Source: Hydra vulgaris (taxonomy: Eukaryota; Cnidaria; Hydrozoa; Anthoathecata; Hydridae). From it: DNA of 64,000 bases. The translations under genes and the position numbers were made by a program. The stretch lies in assembly GCF_038396675.1 (NCBI RefSeq), contig NC_088924.1, positions 31,692,001 to 31,756,000 of the forward strand, written 5' to 3'. Below are positions 41,151 through 51,114 of the stretch, piece by piece. The notes below the pieces were generated by a model that was given only the letters and a program-made list of their open reading frames with translations, did not search any database and was not told the DNA's origin. Each line of letters begins with the position of its first letter. Position 1 is the first letter of the stretch.

Positions 41151-42697
41151 CAGTGGAGAAAATAGAATTAGCCTCACCATGTACTGATCCAATGTTTTGT
41201 AAATCTGTAAGCAAGTTTGTGCTGTATCCACACACATATAATTATAGTTACGAACAACAACTTTTTAGATTATAATATAGCATAATTACATTACGGTTTT
41301 GATAAAACCATAAAGTGTATAATATTTGATATTTGCGGTAACAAATAGAATTAGCCTCATTAATAATTATTTTCAGTTTACTTGTATATTTTGATCTGGT
41401 AATACGCATTTGTGACTTAGTTTTTTATTATTATTCGTAAATTAAACAAAGTCTGTGAAATCAGTGCTCATAAAGTTTTTAACATTTGGTTTTTAATACC
41501 TTAATTTGAAATGGAACGTGGTAAGCGTTTAAGGAATGAAGAATTAGCAGTAACTAAAGCATATAAAGATTCAGGCTTATCTAATTGGGAAATTGCAAAG
41601 AAATTAAAAGATCTCCAAAAGTGGTTAATAATTACTTCAAGATTGGCAATTTAGTTATGGAACTTATAAGGGAAGTGGTGGCAAATGTAAAATTGATCAT
41701 CGTATTAAATGAGTTATTGTATGTCGTGCTGCTGCTCAGCACATGACTACATTTCAGGTTCGTGCTGATTTACAATTACCTGTACCTGTTTAACGTGTGA
41801 GACCAATCTTACATGAAGATCCGAACACAGTTTGGAAAAAGCGTAAACTGAAACAAAACATATTGCTCGTCATAAAGAAGGTAGATTACAATTTGCAAAA
41901 GAACTTGGGTCTTGGCAGGAAGAGTGGCATCAATTTCTCTTAAGTGATGAAAAAAAGTTCAATCTAGATGGTCCTGATGGCAATCAACATTTCTGGCACA
42001 ATCTTTGAAAAGAGGAAAAAACTCGGATACGTTGTAACTTTGGTTGTGAAACTGTTATGGTTTGGGGAGTTTTTTCATTTGCTGGTTTTCCACTGGCAAG
42101 AATTTCAACAAATATCAATTCACAGGACGACATTGACTTATTAGAAATAAGTTTGCTTGAACATGGTGAGGAATTGATGGGTGAAAATTTCACTTTTCAA
42201 CAAGATAATGCTGCTATCCATAATTAAAAACTTAAAAAAGCTTGGTTTAGAGAAAAAAATATTCACGTAATGGAATAGCATCCCCGCATGTAGTCCAGAT
42301 CTTGACCTAATTAAAAATCTATGGGGAATACTTTCTAGAAACCTTGAAATAAAATACCTATAGAAACAATCCAAAATCTTGTGAATAATATTTGTCAAGT
42401 CGCATATTTGAAGTCATTTAAAAGTCAGGAAACAATATTAAATATTAAATGAGCGAAAAAACAAAATATTTTCTGTATTTTCTTGTATAAAACGTAAATG
42501 AGGCTAATTTTATTTTCTCCACAATTTGAATACGTTTTTTTTTTTCATTTGTAATTAATTAAACATACCGATTTATAAAATTTTTAGTTGTTGTAGAAGA
42601 TAATAAGAAATAAAGTAGAATTGATAATTGTTTCACTGCCATTTTTGTTAAATTAGAACGAAAAATAAAGTTGAGGCTTGTTCTATTTTCTCCGCTC
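41151..42697 (+). mobile_element. Tc1/mariner element with doubled inverted repeats (IR/DR type)
   Basis: The left end is TA|CAGTGGAGAAAATAGAATTA; the right end is the inverse (…TCTATTTTCTCCGCTC|TA). A second copy of the same motif lies inside each end: left at about 41,338-41,362 and right, inverted, at 42,495-42,521. So each end carries two direct repeats about 180 bases apart, the IR/DR layout described for some Tc1-like elements such as Sleeping Beauty. Length 1,547 bp. Confidence 0.87.
41511..42452 (+). pseudogene. Tc1/mariner transposase, broken
   Basis: Starts MERGKRLRNEELAVTKAYKD, an N-terminal helix-turn-helix (SNWEIAKKL). After stops and frame changes it shows FAKELGSWQEEWHQFLLSDE (first catalytic Asp), VMVWGVFSFAGFPLARI, and FTFQQDNAAIHN (second Asp, ~42,195). 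The third acidic residue region near 42,290 is degraded (DLN motif partly readable) and the end is a TGA near 42,450. Related to Tc1/Tc3-type enzymes that insert at TA. Lies centrally within the IR/DR element. Dead copy. Confidence 0.85.
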
Positions 42698-42839
42698 TAG
42701 GCTAATATCTAACATTTAAACTTAAGTTGTGTAAATTATTAAAAATTGTATCAAGTTTTACAGATTGTCTTTAACTTAAAAATTTAGAAATAAGATTTTA
42801 TTTAAATGTTTAAAAAAAATTTATTTATTAAAAATATAT

Positions 42840-43295
42840 AGAAACATTGGCATAAGTGCAAACTGGCAAAAGTGCGAACTGGCATAACTGAGGAATACCA
42901 ATTTGTACTTATGCCAATATTTGCATTTTTGTTCGGCGCACTTATACCAATTCGCACAAATGCCAGTTCGTACTTTTGCCAGTTTTTCTAACTGCTTCGC
43001 ACTTATGCCAAGGTTTGCAAATTTATTCGGCGCACTTATGCCGGGTCGCAATTATGCGAACTCCAATGTTTGCAAAATTGTTCGGCATACTTATGCCAGT
43101 TCGCACTTGTGCCAGTTTTTGCAACTGCTTCGCATATATGCCATTTTGCACTTATGCCAATTTGCGCTTATGCCAAAGTTTGCAAACTCTTTTGGCTCAT
43201 TTATGCCAATACGCACATATGCCAGTTCGCACTTATGCCAGTTTTTGCAACGCTTTTCCCTTATGCCAGTTCGCACTTATGCCATTATGCGCCTA
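42840..43295. repeat. 'GCACTTATGCCA' minisatellite with an orientation switch
   Basis: The core 'cacttatgccagttcg' recurs more than 15 times between about 42,905 and 43,295, with spacers such as 'tttgcaa' and 'ggcgcacttatgcc'. The first 60 bases (42,848-42,895) carry it in the opposite orientation ('ggcataagtgcaaactgg'), so the left end can fold back on the rest. All open frames here (both strands, Cys/Pro/Ala/His-rich) are repeat artefacts. Confidence 0.85.
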
Positions 43296-43957
43296 TTCAG
43301 CCTACCGTTGATAAAGAATAAATACAGTAATTAATATTTTATTTCTTTAAAACTATTTATTTATTAATATTGTAATATTTAAAAACTCTTATACGTGAAA
43401 TAATATACCTGTACAAGTTGTATATCTTTTTGTATAACTATATGCACTATAATTAAAATTAATCGAAAAATGAAAGATAAATGAAAAAGCAAACTTAACG
43501 TACAAAATTTTTTTTTGCCACAAAAGGACGTTACTGCGCAGTATTCTTTCGGCTTAACTTTTAGATTAGCGTTTTATAGTCTATGGTTTTTAATGGTCTC
43601 AGATCTTTTTAGTTCTTCCATTTGTGTTGCGTTAAGTACAAGCGTCTGTAAGTGCAAACATTTTCAGCATATGTCAAGTTTGCGTGTAAACGTCTTTAAC
43701 ATATGTTAAGATCAATCGTGTGTATAAATCTATGAAATGAGAAAACTTTTAAATTTTATTTTAACACTTAGAAAATTTTTTTGCTTTTCAATTCCAAAAT
43801 TTATTATGCTAAGTGAAGGTCTTAAACCCCCCAAAGCCACACTGATGACAGCGCACTAAACAACAAAGCTATCAATGAAATGCGTTAGGAGAAAAACAAA
43901 CCTAATTATAAGTCTCTTATAAGTTCTATGTATGCGGAAAAAGTAACAAAGAAATGG
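43296..43957. other. Left host flank of the Polinton
   Basis: AT-rich with no gene recognised. A 'cagcatatgtcaagtttgcgtgtaaacg'-type stretch near 43,665 shows two similar half-units 'aacattttcagcatatg' and 'aacgtctttaacatatg'. Confidence 0.5.
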
Positions 43958-43963
43958 TATAGA

Positions 43964-44068
43964 AGTAGTAAAGAAATGAGGGTTCTGGACCATTTTTATT
44001 TTCAACCATTTATCCAGCCACAATTTTATATATATTTTAAGATATAAAATTGACCACAACTTTTATGA
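43964..44068 (+). repeat. Polinton left terminal inverted repeat (105 bp)
   Basis: Matches the reverse complement of 59,847-59,951 at about 97 of 105 positions, with no indels. The outermost bases are AGTAGTA and the inner limit is ACTTTTATGA. The immediate left flank is the duplicated target TATAGA. Confidence 0.97.
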
Positions 44069-44074
44069 TCGATG

Positions 44075-44700
44075 TTAACTGTAATAGTAAGCTACACCAA
44101 TGACATGAAAACTTCCAGATTGTCCAACTTGTTCATCAACAGAGTTTAATGTGACTACCAATTTTCTTCCTGAACCAACACTAGGCATCGAACCTTTAAA
44201 ATTTCTGTAAAATAAGATAGTAGTTGCTGAATCAATTGATGATGCTGTAGTACCATTAGAGTTTATATGAGCTAATAATCCAGATTCTTCATTATTAAAT
44301 GAAGTAAGGTTATTACTATTCCACGATGTAAGATAAAAATCTTCTAATCCAGATGACATGAAAATACATGTACTACTACTAGACTGATTATTTGCATCTA
44401 CATATCCACTAGACATTGAATAATTACCATAGTTGTATAAGGTCCAAGGCGTTATAATATTGTTAGCATGTTTAGGAGGAGTGCTACCATCATACATTCG
44501 TACTCTTGATTCCCACCAATTTCCAGATATACCAATAATATGCATTCTAATATATTTTAAATAAAATCCAATACCCTTTCCTGCAGTATCTATCAATATA
44601 TATTCACTACCATAAGATGTGTTAGTATATCTAAATACATCAGATCGTACTACTTGGCCACCTGTAGCAGGTAACGTATTTCTTAAAATATACGCAGATG
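44075..44700 (-). pseudogene. Fibre-like protein, C-terminal part, detached
   Basis: A 173-codon frame from MIDTAGKGIGFYLKYIRM to a stop at 44,075 extends upstream without a start codon to about 44,700 (TNTSYGSEYILIDTAG). It is rich in Ser, Asn, Gly and aromatics (SSGLEDFYLTSWNSN; GRKLVVTLNSVDEQVGQSG), as expected of a beta-rich receptor-binding or tail domain, but I recognise no family. It is the gene closest to the left end and follows the fibre-shaft ORF at 44,683-45,156 in a different frame. A 43-bp inverted duplication (44,658-44,754) lies exactly at their junction and explains the break. Probably the C-terminal head of one protein. Role as a virion attachment protein is inference from position and partner. 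Confidence 0.55.
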
Positions 44701-44754
44701 ACGAAGTTTGCCATCTGCGTATACTTTAAGAAATACGTTACCTGCTACAGGTGG
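44658..44754. repeat. 43-bp-arm inverted duplication inside the fibre-like gene
   Basis: The left arm 44,658-44,700 starts CCACCTGTAGCAGG and the right arm 44,712-44,754 is its reverse complement with one mismatch. The 11-base spacer is 'acgaagtttgc'. Both arms are coding-type sequence, so part of the gene was copied in inverted orientation; it shifts frame and separates the two fibre ORFs. Confidence 0.95.
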
Positions 44755-45156
44755 TCCAGTAGTAGTAGATTTATATAATGCTATCCATGGTTTTCTCAGG
44801 ATACCACGGTTATTGTTATTAAATGATATAATATATGCATCTGTTCCCTTATCACCTGTACTTGGTGGAAGAGATTGATTTTTCGATCCAAGACATGTTA
44901 AACTTGAATCTGGTACTATTTTTAAAATGTGAGAAGTAGGTATTATATGGTCAACATAATCTTTTGTAGCAACATCATTTGGATCTATAGGAGCTGGAAT
45001 ATTTTCTATTGTATTACCATTTATATCAAGTTTATCAGTCATATTATTTAGTCCATCTCTTCTAAGAAATGTGTTATTAGCTTGAGACATTGTTAATCCG
45101 TTAACTATTGATTGTGTATTTGAGTTTAAAGTTCTTCCGAATATATCGACAGGCAT
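44683..45156 (-). CDS. Fibre/tail-like protein, N-terminal part
   Basis: I choose the start at 45,156 (MPVDIFGRTLNS), preceded by CATATATAAA and so sharing the start context of the other Polinton genes; the open frame extends upstream to 45,225 but overlaps the protease end. The central block TDKLDINGNTIENIPAPIDP followed by NDVATKDYVD is the shaft/collar-type repeat seen in phage and viral tail fibres. A segment with GTDAYIISFNNNNRGILRKPW follows. The frame ends KLRHLRIF just past an inverted duplication, so the C-terminal head is lost to another frame. Likely a virion spike or fibre; the collar-type motif is seen, the function is inferred. Not part of the universal Polinton core. Confidence 0.7.
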   Translation of the reverse strand: MPVDIFGRTLNSNTQSIVNGLTMSQANNTFLRRDGLNNMTDKLDINGNTIENIPAPIDPNDVATKDYVDHIIPTSHILKIVPDSSLTCLGSKNQSLPPSTGDKGTDAYIISFNNNNRGILRKPWIALYKSTTTGPPVAGNVFLKVYADGKLRHLRIF

Positions 45157-45211
45157 TTTATATATGAAAGATTTAAAAAATCTTTCAGATTCATGAAAAA
45201 TCTTTGATTTT

Positions 45212-45644
45212 TTATATTTTTGCATTCAATAAGTTTTCAATAATATCTTGAAAATCGTATCCTTCATCTAATTTCTTTAAAAAGTAAAGACACAATTGGC
45301 CGCAATAAGAAGTATTTCCAAATTGAACTCTTTCACTATTATAATAAACAGGATAGCGTAAGTATTCAACAAGTTCAGATAGTGGAGGTTGGCTATAAGA
45401 GTCAAAAGTGTACTTTTTTTTATCGTCTTTATACCAACAAATCCAATGAAATCCATTAGTACTTGAATCTCCTGTATTTAATATTCCACATTCTTTTTTT
45501 TATTGTTCTATTTGGTAATTGATCTCTAACAAATACACCTCTAAAATTTTTTATTTTTAGTTTTTTTGCGGCTTCTATCAATTGAAAATTAGTTAGAGGT
45601 TCATTTGGTAAGACTAATCTTTCAACATTAATAAACTTGTCCAT
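45212..45644 (-). pseudogene. Adenovirus-type cysteine maturation protease, one frameshift
   Basis: Starts MDKFINVERLVLPNEPLTNF at 45,644 behind TATATAAA. The first frame runs to RTIKK, then an 8-base A run on the coding strand (45,494-45,501) carries a 1-base length change. The following frame reads ECGILN, then NGFHWICWYKD (catalytic His), YTFDSYSQPP (acidic partner), and SYCGQLCLYFLKKL (catalytic Cys with the preceding oxyanion region), ending at 45,212. Length about 144 residues, normal for this family. In Polintons and adenoviruses the protease cleaves capsid precursors during virion maturation. Only one lesion, so it could also be an assembly error in a homopolymer. Confidence 0.9.
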
Positions 45645-45704
45645 TTTATATATAATAAACTTTTTATTATATATATTAATGATTAATTGTTAGATTCTTT
45701 AGAT

Positions 45705-45920
45705 TTATATGTACACTTCTATAATATTATACAAGTTTATAAATGGATCATATTTATCAGTGTTTTGTATGAAATAGATTGAAATATCAACATTATTAAT
45801 ACATTCTTCACCGTAGTATTTGTAATATTGTTTTACAGCTTTTATTATTTTTTGATTAATTTCTTTAATATTATTTGTATATATCTTTATTAATTTTAAT
45901 TTATGATCGTCTAATAACAA
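45705..45920 (-). CDS. Small hypothetical Polinton protein
   Basis: About 71 codons, reading LLDDHKLKLIKIYTNNIKEI and ending DPFINLYNIIEVYI. No ATG stands at the 5' end: the open frame begins at a TTG and continues upstream a few codons without ATG, so the true start may have been lost. Lys/Ile/Tyr/Asn-rich with a predicted-looking amphipathic helix. Lies between protease and polymerase on the same strand. Unknown function. Confidence 0.4.
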   Translation of the reverse strand: MLLDDHKLKLIKIYTNNIKEINQKIIKAVKQYYKYYGEECINNVDISIYFIQNTDKYDPFINLYNIIEVYI

Positions 45921-45959
45921 AGTTTTTAATATTACTTTTTATTTATTCTCATTTTAAAT

Positions 45960-46069
45960 AAATAAAAAATATTTATGTCACTTTTTTGTATCTTGTTTAG
46001 TATGACTTTGGGTGAAGGGAGGTGTTGTTTCTTTAATGCCTATCGTCTTAATGCCTATCGTCTTAATGC
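45960..46069. repeat. Short tandem at the polymerase 3' end
   Basis: The sequence 'atgcctatcgtctta' repeats three times (46,036-46,081), the last copy running into the polymerase stop region. Confidence 0.8.
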
Positions 46070-49000
46070 CTATTGCCTTAATTTATAATGTCCTTTTGCT
46101 AAAGTGTGAATTCCGACTTCTAAAATAACTCTTTTATCATCGTCTGCACTTAATGCAATTTTATTTATTTCTTCAGTATATACTTCATGTGAATTGGAAC
46201 TTATTACATTCATTTTCCTAACTTGATCTACTTTATTTAATAAACAATGTTTATAATCTTCATGTGTTATATACTTTTTAACAATATTTTTCTTTATTCC
46301 TTTACATTTTTTTTTTTTTTTCTTTTCCATGGACTTTGTAGGAATATAATTTAGATCTGAGTCCTATAAATTCTTCAATTTGTGCTCCTCCTGTTTCATC
46401 TTTGAACATTCCTAATACTTTCTTATTAAGACCAACTTCAAATCCTACATTATTATTAATTGCTTGATGCTTTGGATCGAACTCACTTGTATCAAATTTG
46501 CTTTCAACATCTTCAGAAATATCAGCATAAAAATCTTCTGTTTTTATTTCATATGCTAATGTATCTGTATCTGTGAATAATAGTTTCGCTCGATCAGCAT
46601 ATTTATTCATTATGTAATCGTAATGGAATTCATACATTAGAGTTTTGCTTAATTCTAAAATGCACATTAATAAGTAAATTGGTTTGTTGTACATTAATTT
46701 TGTTATTTTCATATGTATAGCTATTAAATTTTCATCAAATATTGTTCTACTTTCGTAGTTTGGTCTTGATGCTAATTTAACAGCTTCATCTCTGTTATTT
46801 ATTAATCTAACATCGACTCTGTTCTCAATGTTCTCCATTGTTTTTCCAAACACTGAATTGTTCATGAGTTTAAAAAATTCTTTTTCAAAATCATTCTTTG
46901 CTTTAGTTCTAAGGTTTGTATTTAGTTCAATGTATTTATTTAGCCATGCTCTTTCTTCAAACTTTATGCCTCTATGAATTTTAATAATCTTTAATCCTAA
47001 TCTTTCATATAATTTTAGATTTTCATAATGTATAACATAATTTTTCTTATGATTTAAATTTGGAATTAGTTTTTTGACTTTATTTACTTTTGTCCTTTCA
47101 GGAGCAAGTGGGTAATCATTATGTTCATCATGAAGACTTTCTGGATAATCTAAATCTACTTCTAGTATGCATGGAACTGATTTCCAATTTTCTATTTCAT
47201 TTTCGTCCATCCATTTAAAACCATGTGTTGGAAGTGGTTTACTCATTGCCCATTCATATAGATTATTAGCATCTAGATATTGGATGAATGTTGATTCTTT
47301 GCTTTTGTCATATGCGCCATCCATGTACTTGTTATTAGAAGCTCCTAATCTATTTGATATCATACTGATTCCACCTCTTATACCTTTCTTTATCATAAGT
47401 ATCATATGATAATCACTTAGCAATTCGAATTTTACTTTTGTTAATTTTAAAGCTGCATCCCAAGCTAATCCTGGTGATGTGAAGTACCAAGCAGGATCTA
47501 ATTTATAATTTTTCATACAAACTTCTCTAAAATTTACAAAGACGTCAGCTAGTAAAAGCACATCTGAAACATTGTACAAGTCATGATAATCTCTAAATGT
47601 TTTGCAATTAAACTCATTCCATACATTTTGTGCATGTGAGTAATCATCATCACTTATATCTTCATCGTTTAATTTTGAAAAGAATAATTCTTTTGGTGGT
47701 AATTGGGTTTCATTAAATTTATCAACAGAGTCTACCCAATCATAAGGATATATGCTTTTTTTTAGTAACAAATCTAAATGTTTCCCTGAGTATAATTTTC
47801 CGATATTTTTGCACTGGTCTTTTGCTAAATTCTTTGATAAAGCATCTAAACTAAAAGGCTCAAATCTATAACTATCTAAGAAACGAAGCTCACGTTTAAC
47901 TTCAAATTTCTTACCTTCTTTAATATACTCATCGACTTTAATTTCTCTAGAAAAGCTAATGTACTTTTCTTCATTGTTTGGTATGCGACTCAATTTCCCT
48001 CCTGATAATTTCTTTATAAATAAGTGAGAATCATATCCAGATAAATTGTGAAATAGTACTGGAAAGAATTTTGGAATTTTATAATTTAAATTACAACTTC
48101 GATGAGCAACACCTCTATATTTTCCAGTAATATGACAATGGTCACGTACTTTATCTTTTCCAAGATCTTCTCCACAAATGTGACATTTTATTGCTGCATT
48201 AAAATCATACTTGTTTTCAGGAGTAAATATCATCTTTTTTGGAAATTTGATACTATCACAAATTTTTTTAATATCTTCTTGTAAACTATTAACAAAAATT
48301 TGTGCAACATCATCTGTTTCACTACTTGCAGTAAATGTGACTGGACTGCTTTGATAAAAACTTTCATCAAAACATTTAATGTAGTAGCAGAACGAATTAG
48401 GTGTATGCTTTTGATACCGTTGAGTGTAAGATTCATTCGGATTTGGTGTACAAGTATTAATGGATTTAATAAAACTTTCAAAGTCTGCGTACACAATAAA
48501 TGGTACTATCATCGACCTATTATGATGAATAAATTGCATTGTTGAACCTGGATTAGGAAGTTTATTGCACACTGAACCATGTGTATTACAATACAATTTG
48601 TGTTTAGATAATGATTCTTCAGAGTTGTATCCAAGTAAACAATTTCTACTATTGTAGAAATTGTTTACTTGGATAGCGCTATTTCTCTTAGATGTTTGTG
48701 AAGAAAGCAATCTGCTTAAACTTTTTATTAAGCAGTAATGACTTTTTTCTCCATCTGAAATTAATAATAAATCTATTAAATGTTGACGATCATTATCTTT
48801 TGAAATGCGTAAAGGGTAAACTGACTTTTCAAATCCATACACATTAACACTGATATCATGATTATTTTTCTCAAATAGTGTAATTTGATTTAGTGAAACT
48901 GGAAATTCTATCTTATCCCAATTTATTTTTTCAGCTTCATTTTTAAGCTCTTTATCAACTCTATTAGGATAATTATTTGTTGGATTTAATGCTCTTGCAA

Positions 49001-49858
49001 TACACCACTTAAAACATTGATTATCTTCATTCTTTATATTAATTATTGCTTTTTTAGTTGCTAAATTTTTATCGAGTGGAATATATTATTTAGCTTTAAT
49101 AGGATTATACTCAATAAAATTGATATCCATCTTTTCAACAGAAACAAATCTCCAGCCTGATCCTAACTGTTGAAAAGATGATAAGGATTCTAAAATTTTC
49201 TGCTTTGGTGTTTCATAAAACTCGTCTAAATCTGTTGTTTTTAATACAACTTGATTACTCGTTCTAAATGGAGCAGATATGATTGAAGTTTTTCCTGTTT
49301 CAATATCAGTACGCTCCATTTCACAAGTGAGAACTATATAAACCTTTGATTTTCTAATTTCGTTTAGTACTTTAATAGCGTTATTTTTAGCAGCATTTAT
49401 GAAGGATAAAGAATCATATCCTTTTATCTCATTAGCTGTCAAATATTTTGTCACATTTTTAACAAATGATTTCTTTAATTTAAATTCTATCGGATTTCTA
49501 ATTCCATATTTTTGATTCAAATTTGAAACTGTAGATTTTAATTCATCAATCTTTTCATTAGCTGTTTTTTAATTTTATCAGGAACATATAATAAAATCCA
49601 ATCTGCAAGAGAACTAATCTTTTTATTTATTTCTTTTCTAATTTGTGTAATAGGCTGAAAAGGTAAAGGAGCTAAAATTGTTGATGATATATCTGGAACA
49701 GGCTCATCAAGTAGGTACTTTGTACCCATCTGTTCAACTGATTGCATCTGTGTGTCCGATAACTCTGTAATGAGTTTGCTTTTTCGCATATTATAATAAT
49801 ATTTAACTCCTCGCTCTTTAGCGATTTGTTTTAATTCTTTCGCCGTTTTATTTTCCAT
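46070..49858 (-). pseudogene. Protein-primed family B DNA polymerase with N-terminal SAP-like segment, broken
   Basis: Replicates the element from a terminal protein primer. Reading leftward from MENKTAKELKQIAKERGVK (SAP-like DNA-binding helix pair, 49,538-49,858), a 6-base A run at 49,565-49,570 shifts frame; the next segment (49,086-49,520) contains TCEMERTDIETG and LGSGWRFVSV. An in-frame TAA at 49,086-49,088 follows, after which the same frame continues: DNQCFKWCIARALNP, then 846 codons. These contain a zinc-ribbon/HNH-like CHICGEDLGKDKVRDHCH block with FHNLSGYDSHLFIKKL (exonuclease region), IQYLDANNLYEWAMSKPLP (motif A), LMNNSVFGKTMEN (motif B) and LLFTDTDTLAYE (motif C). A 15-base run (46,307-46,321) shifts the final ~85 codons, which end HTLAKGHYKL. 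Total about 1,250 codons, right for Polinton polymerases. A 21-bp-arm inverted repeat at 48,629-48,674 replaces part of a Cys-rich segment. Confidence 0.95.
48629..48674. repeat. Perfect 21-bp-arm inverted repeat inside the polymerase gene
   Basis: ATCCAAGTAAACAATTTCTAC, a 4-base loop 'tatt', then the exact reverse complement. It lies in coding sequence at a point where the Cys-containing segment before EESLSKHKLYC looks altered. Resembles the larger inverted duplication in the fibre gene. Confidence 0.95.
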
Positions 49859-49868
49859 TTTTATAAAG
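49859..49868 (-). promoter_or_regulatory. TATA-like start-context motif (polymerase; shared by most Polinton genes)
   Basis: The coding strand reads TTTATAAAAATG into the polymerase start. Equivalent T/A motifs ending directly at ATG occur before the genes starting at 45,156, 45,644, 50,281, 51,045 (three bases further), 51,632, 53,446, 55,644, 56,788, 57,519 and 58,360, and before the altered start codons at 52,926 and 54,409. The common core is TATATAAAA followed at once by the start codon. Whether it acts as a TATA box with a very short leader, or as an initiator, is inference. Confidence 0.7.
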
Positions 49869-50095
49869 CAAGATAATTTTCATTTTATTTATATCATTTT
49901 TCAAAATTTTTTTTCTTGTTAAAATATTTCATATGATAAATTTCATATAAAATATTATACACACCCCCATCCCCTAACTCTACAATAATATTCTACTGTT
50001 CGCAGTTTTTCAAGTTGTCTCTCATTTTGAACAGTTGTTATTCTATACACAATTCAGGAGTTTATATTTCTGATGATATGTATGGAATTGATTAG

Positions 50096-50281
50096 TCAAG
50101 TAGGTCTTTCAGACCCATGCGAAGTAGGTCTTTTGGATCCATAAGATTTATATTTTCCATTTTTTATATAGCAAGATTTTTTTAAATCTTTTAAATTATT
50201 ATTCATTTCTTCTCTTTTCCAATACAAACTGCATGACGTAGGCTTATACATTCTATAAAATTCCATAGCTTTATCTCTCAT
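50096..50281 (-). CDS. Small hypothetical Polinton protein ending in repeat-derived residues
   Basis: 61 codons, MRDKAMEFYRMYKPTSC..., start preceded by ATATATAAAA. The last 16 residues (GSKRPTSHGSERPT) are encoded by the ~24-bp hairpin repeat at 50,098-50,143, so the natural C-terminus was probably different. Basic, one possible pair of cysteines, no family recognised. It lies between the polymerase and the 241-residue gene, same strand. Confidence 0.5.
   Translation of the reverse strand: MRDKAMEFYRMYKPTSCSLYWKREEMNNNLKDLKKSCYIKNGKYKSYGSKRPTSHGSERPT
50098..50143. repeat. Polinton hairpin repeat, site 1
   Basis: GTA|GGTCTTTCAGACC|CATGCGAAGTA|GGTCTTTTGGATCC: a 13-base stem-loop (GGTCT-ttc-AGACC), an 11-base spacer, and the start of a second unit. 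Confidence 0.75.
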
Positions 50282-50319
50282 TTTTATATATTTTTTAAAT
50301 CCTTAGATTATTAAATATT

Positions 50320-51045
50320 CTACAACTCATCATCTGATTCACTTCCTAAATCTAAATCGTTCATTATACTAGTAAAATTAGAAATCTTTTTAACAATAAC
50401 TACTTCTTGAAGTTTAACTTGTATTGACTCTATCAGTGAACCAATAAAAATACCTTCAATCTTTAAGCATCTAATAGCTTCACATCTTTGTTTGATATAA
50501 TCATAAGGTGAAGCCATAACAAGTGATTTTAAAGTCCCCTTCGGATTTACTTTGCATGGATCCGAAAGATTTACTTCACTTTTAGTTTTTCTACAACGGA
50601 AAACTGTAGTTATTTCTAAATCTTTATTACTTGTAAATAACTTTTCATATATTATTGGAGGTTTATCTGCATTATATCTTAAAATTTTTAAATTACCAAG
50701 ATTAACTTTAGATTTTTTTATCTTATTTTTATATACTTCAATTTGATCTCTACAAAATTTTTCAATAGATTCAATCATTGCAATAAACTTTTCTTGTTCA
50801 TCAGATTTCTCTTTATCACATACAAATGACATTGAATAACCATTAAGTTTATCATTTTTAAAATCTCTATTTTCACACACACCATAGGAAAAAGAAGGTA
50901 ATGTTTTAATGAGAACAGGACCAGCACCTGTTGGATATTTATATGCAAGTTGTAATTTTTGATATGGAACTGGCTTATCAGCTTTAAATATATCTTTTAT
51001 AAATAAATTTTTAATATTAAATGATTCAATTGTTATAAATGCCAT
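50320..51045 (-). CDS. Putative nucleic-acid-binding protein with acidic tail
   Basis: 241 intact codons, MAFITIESFNIKNLFIKDIF..., start behind TATATAAAAATA-ATG. It is the longest undamaged gene of the element after the polymerase core. Mixed alpha/beta composition, a lysine-rich centre (YKNKIKKSKVNLGNLK), a Cys pair region (TTVFRCRKTKSE), a strongly hydrophobic IEGIFIGSLIESIQVKLQEV, and an acidic C-terminus DLDLGSESDDEL. An acidic tail after a compact basic fold is typical of single-stranded DNA-binding proteins and similar proteins occur in NCLDV-like elements, so an SSB role beside the polymerase is plausible but inferred. The VNLSDPCKVNPKGT segment is encoded by an inserted hairpin repeat (site 2). 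Confidence 0.7.
   Translation of the reverse strand: MAFITIESFNIKNLFIKDIFKADKPVPYQKLQLAYKYPTGAGPVLIKTLPSFSYGVCENRDFKNDKLNGYSMSFVCDKEKSDEQEKFIAMIESIEKFCRDQIEVYKNKIKKSKVNLGNLKILRYNADKPPIIYEKLFTSNKDLEITTVFRCRKTKSEVNLSDPCKVNPKGTLKSLVMASPYDYIKQRCEAIRCLKIEGIFIGSLIESIQVKLQEVVIVKKISNFTSIMNDLDLGSESDDEL
50538..50580. repeat. Polinton hairpin repeat, site 2 (inside a coding region)
   Basis: The coding strand reads GTAAATCTTTCGGATC|CATGCAAAGTA|AATCCGAAGG, the same spacer-plus-stem design as the other sites. Its length keeps the host gene in frame. Confidence 0.65.
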
Positions 51046-51114
51046 TATTTTTATATATAAAATATTTTTTTTATTTAATTAAAAAAAAAATATTTTTACA
51101 ATGTAGAATTTTTT

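Noticed and set aside
42821..43334. Overlapping Cys/His/Pro-rich frames on both strands that look like zinc-binding repeats
   Set aside because: Products of the 'cacttatgcca' minisatellite; they occur in several frames at once.
47167..47409. Plus-strand frames inside the polymerase region (also near 48,102 and 48,300)
   Set aside because: Antisense shadows of conserved polymerase motifs.
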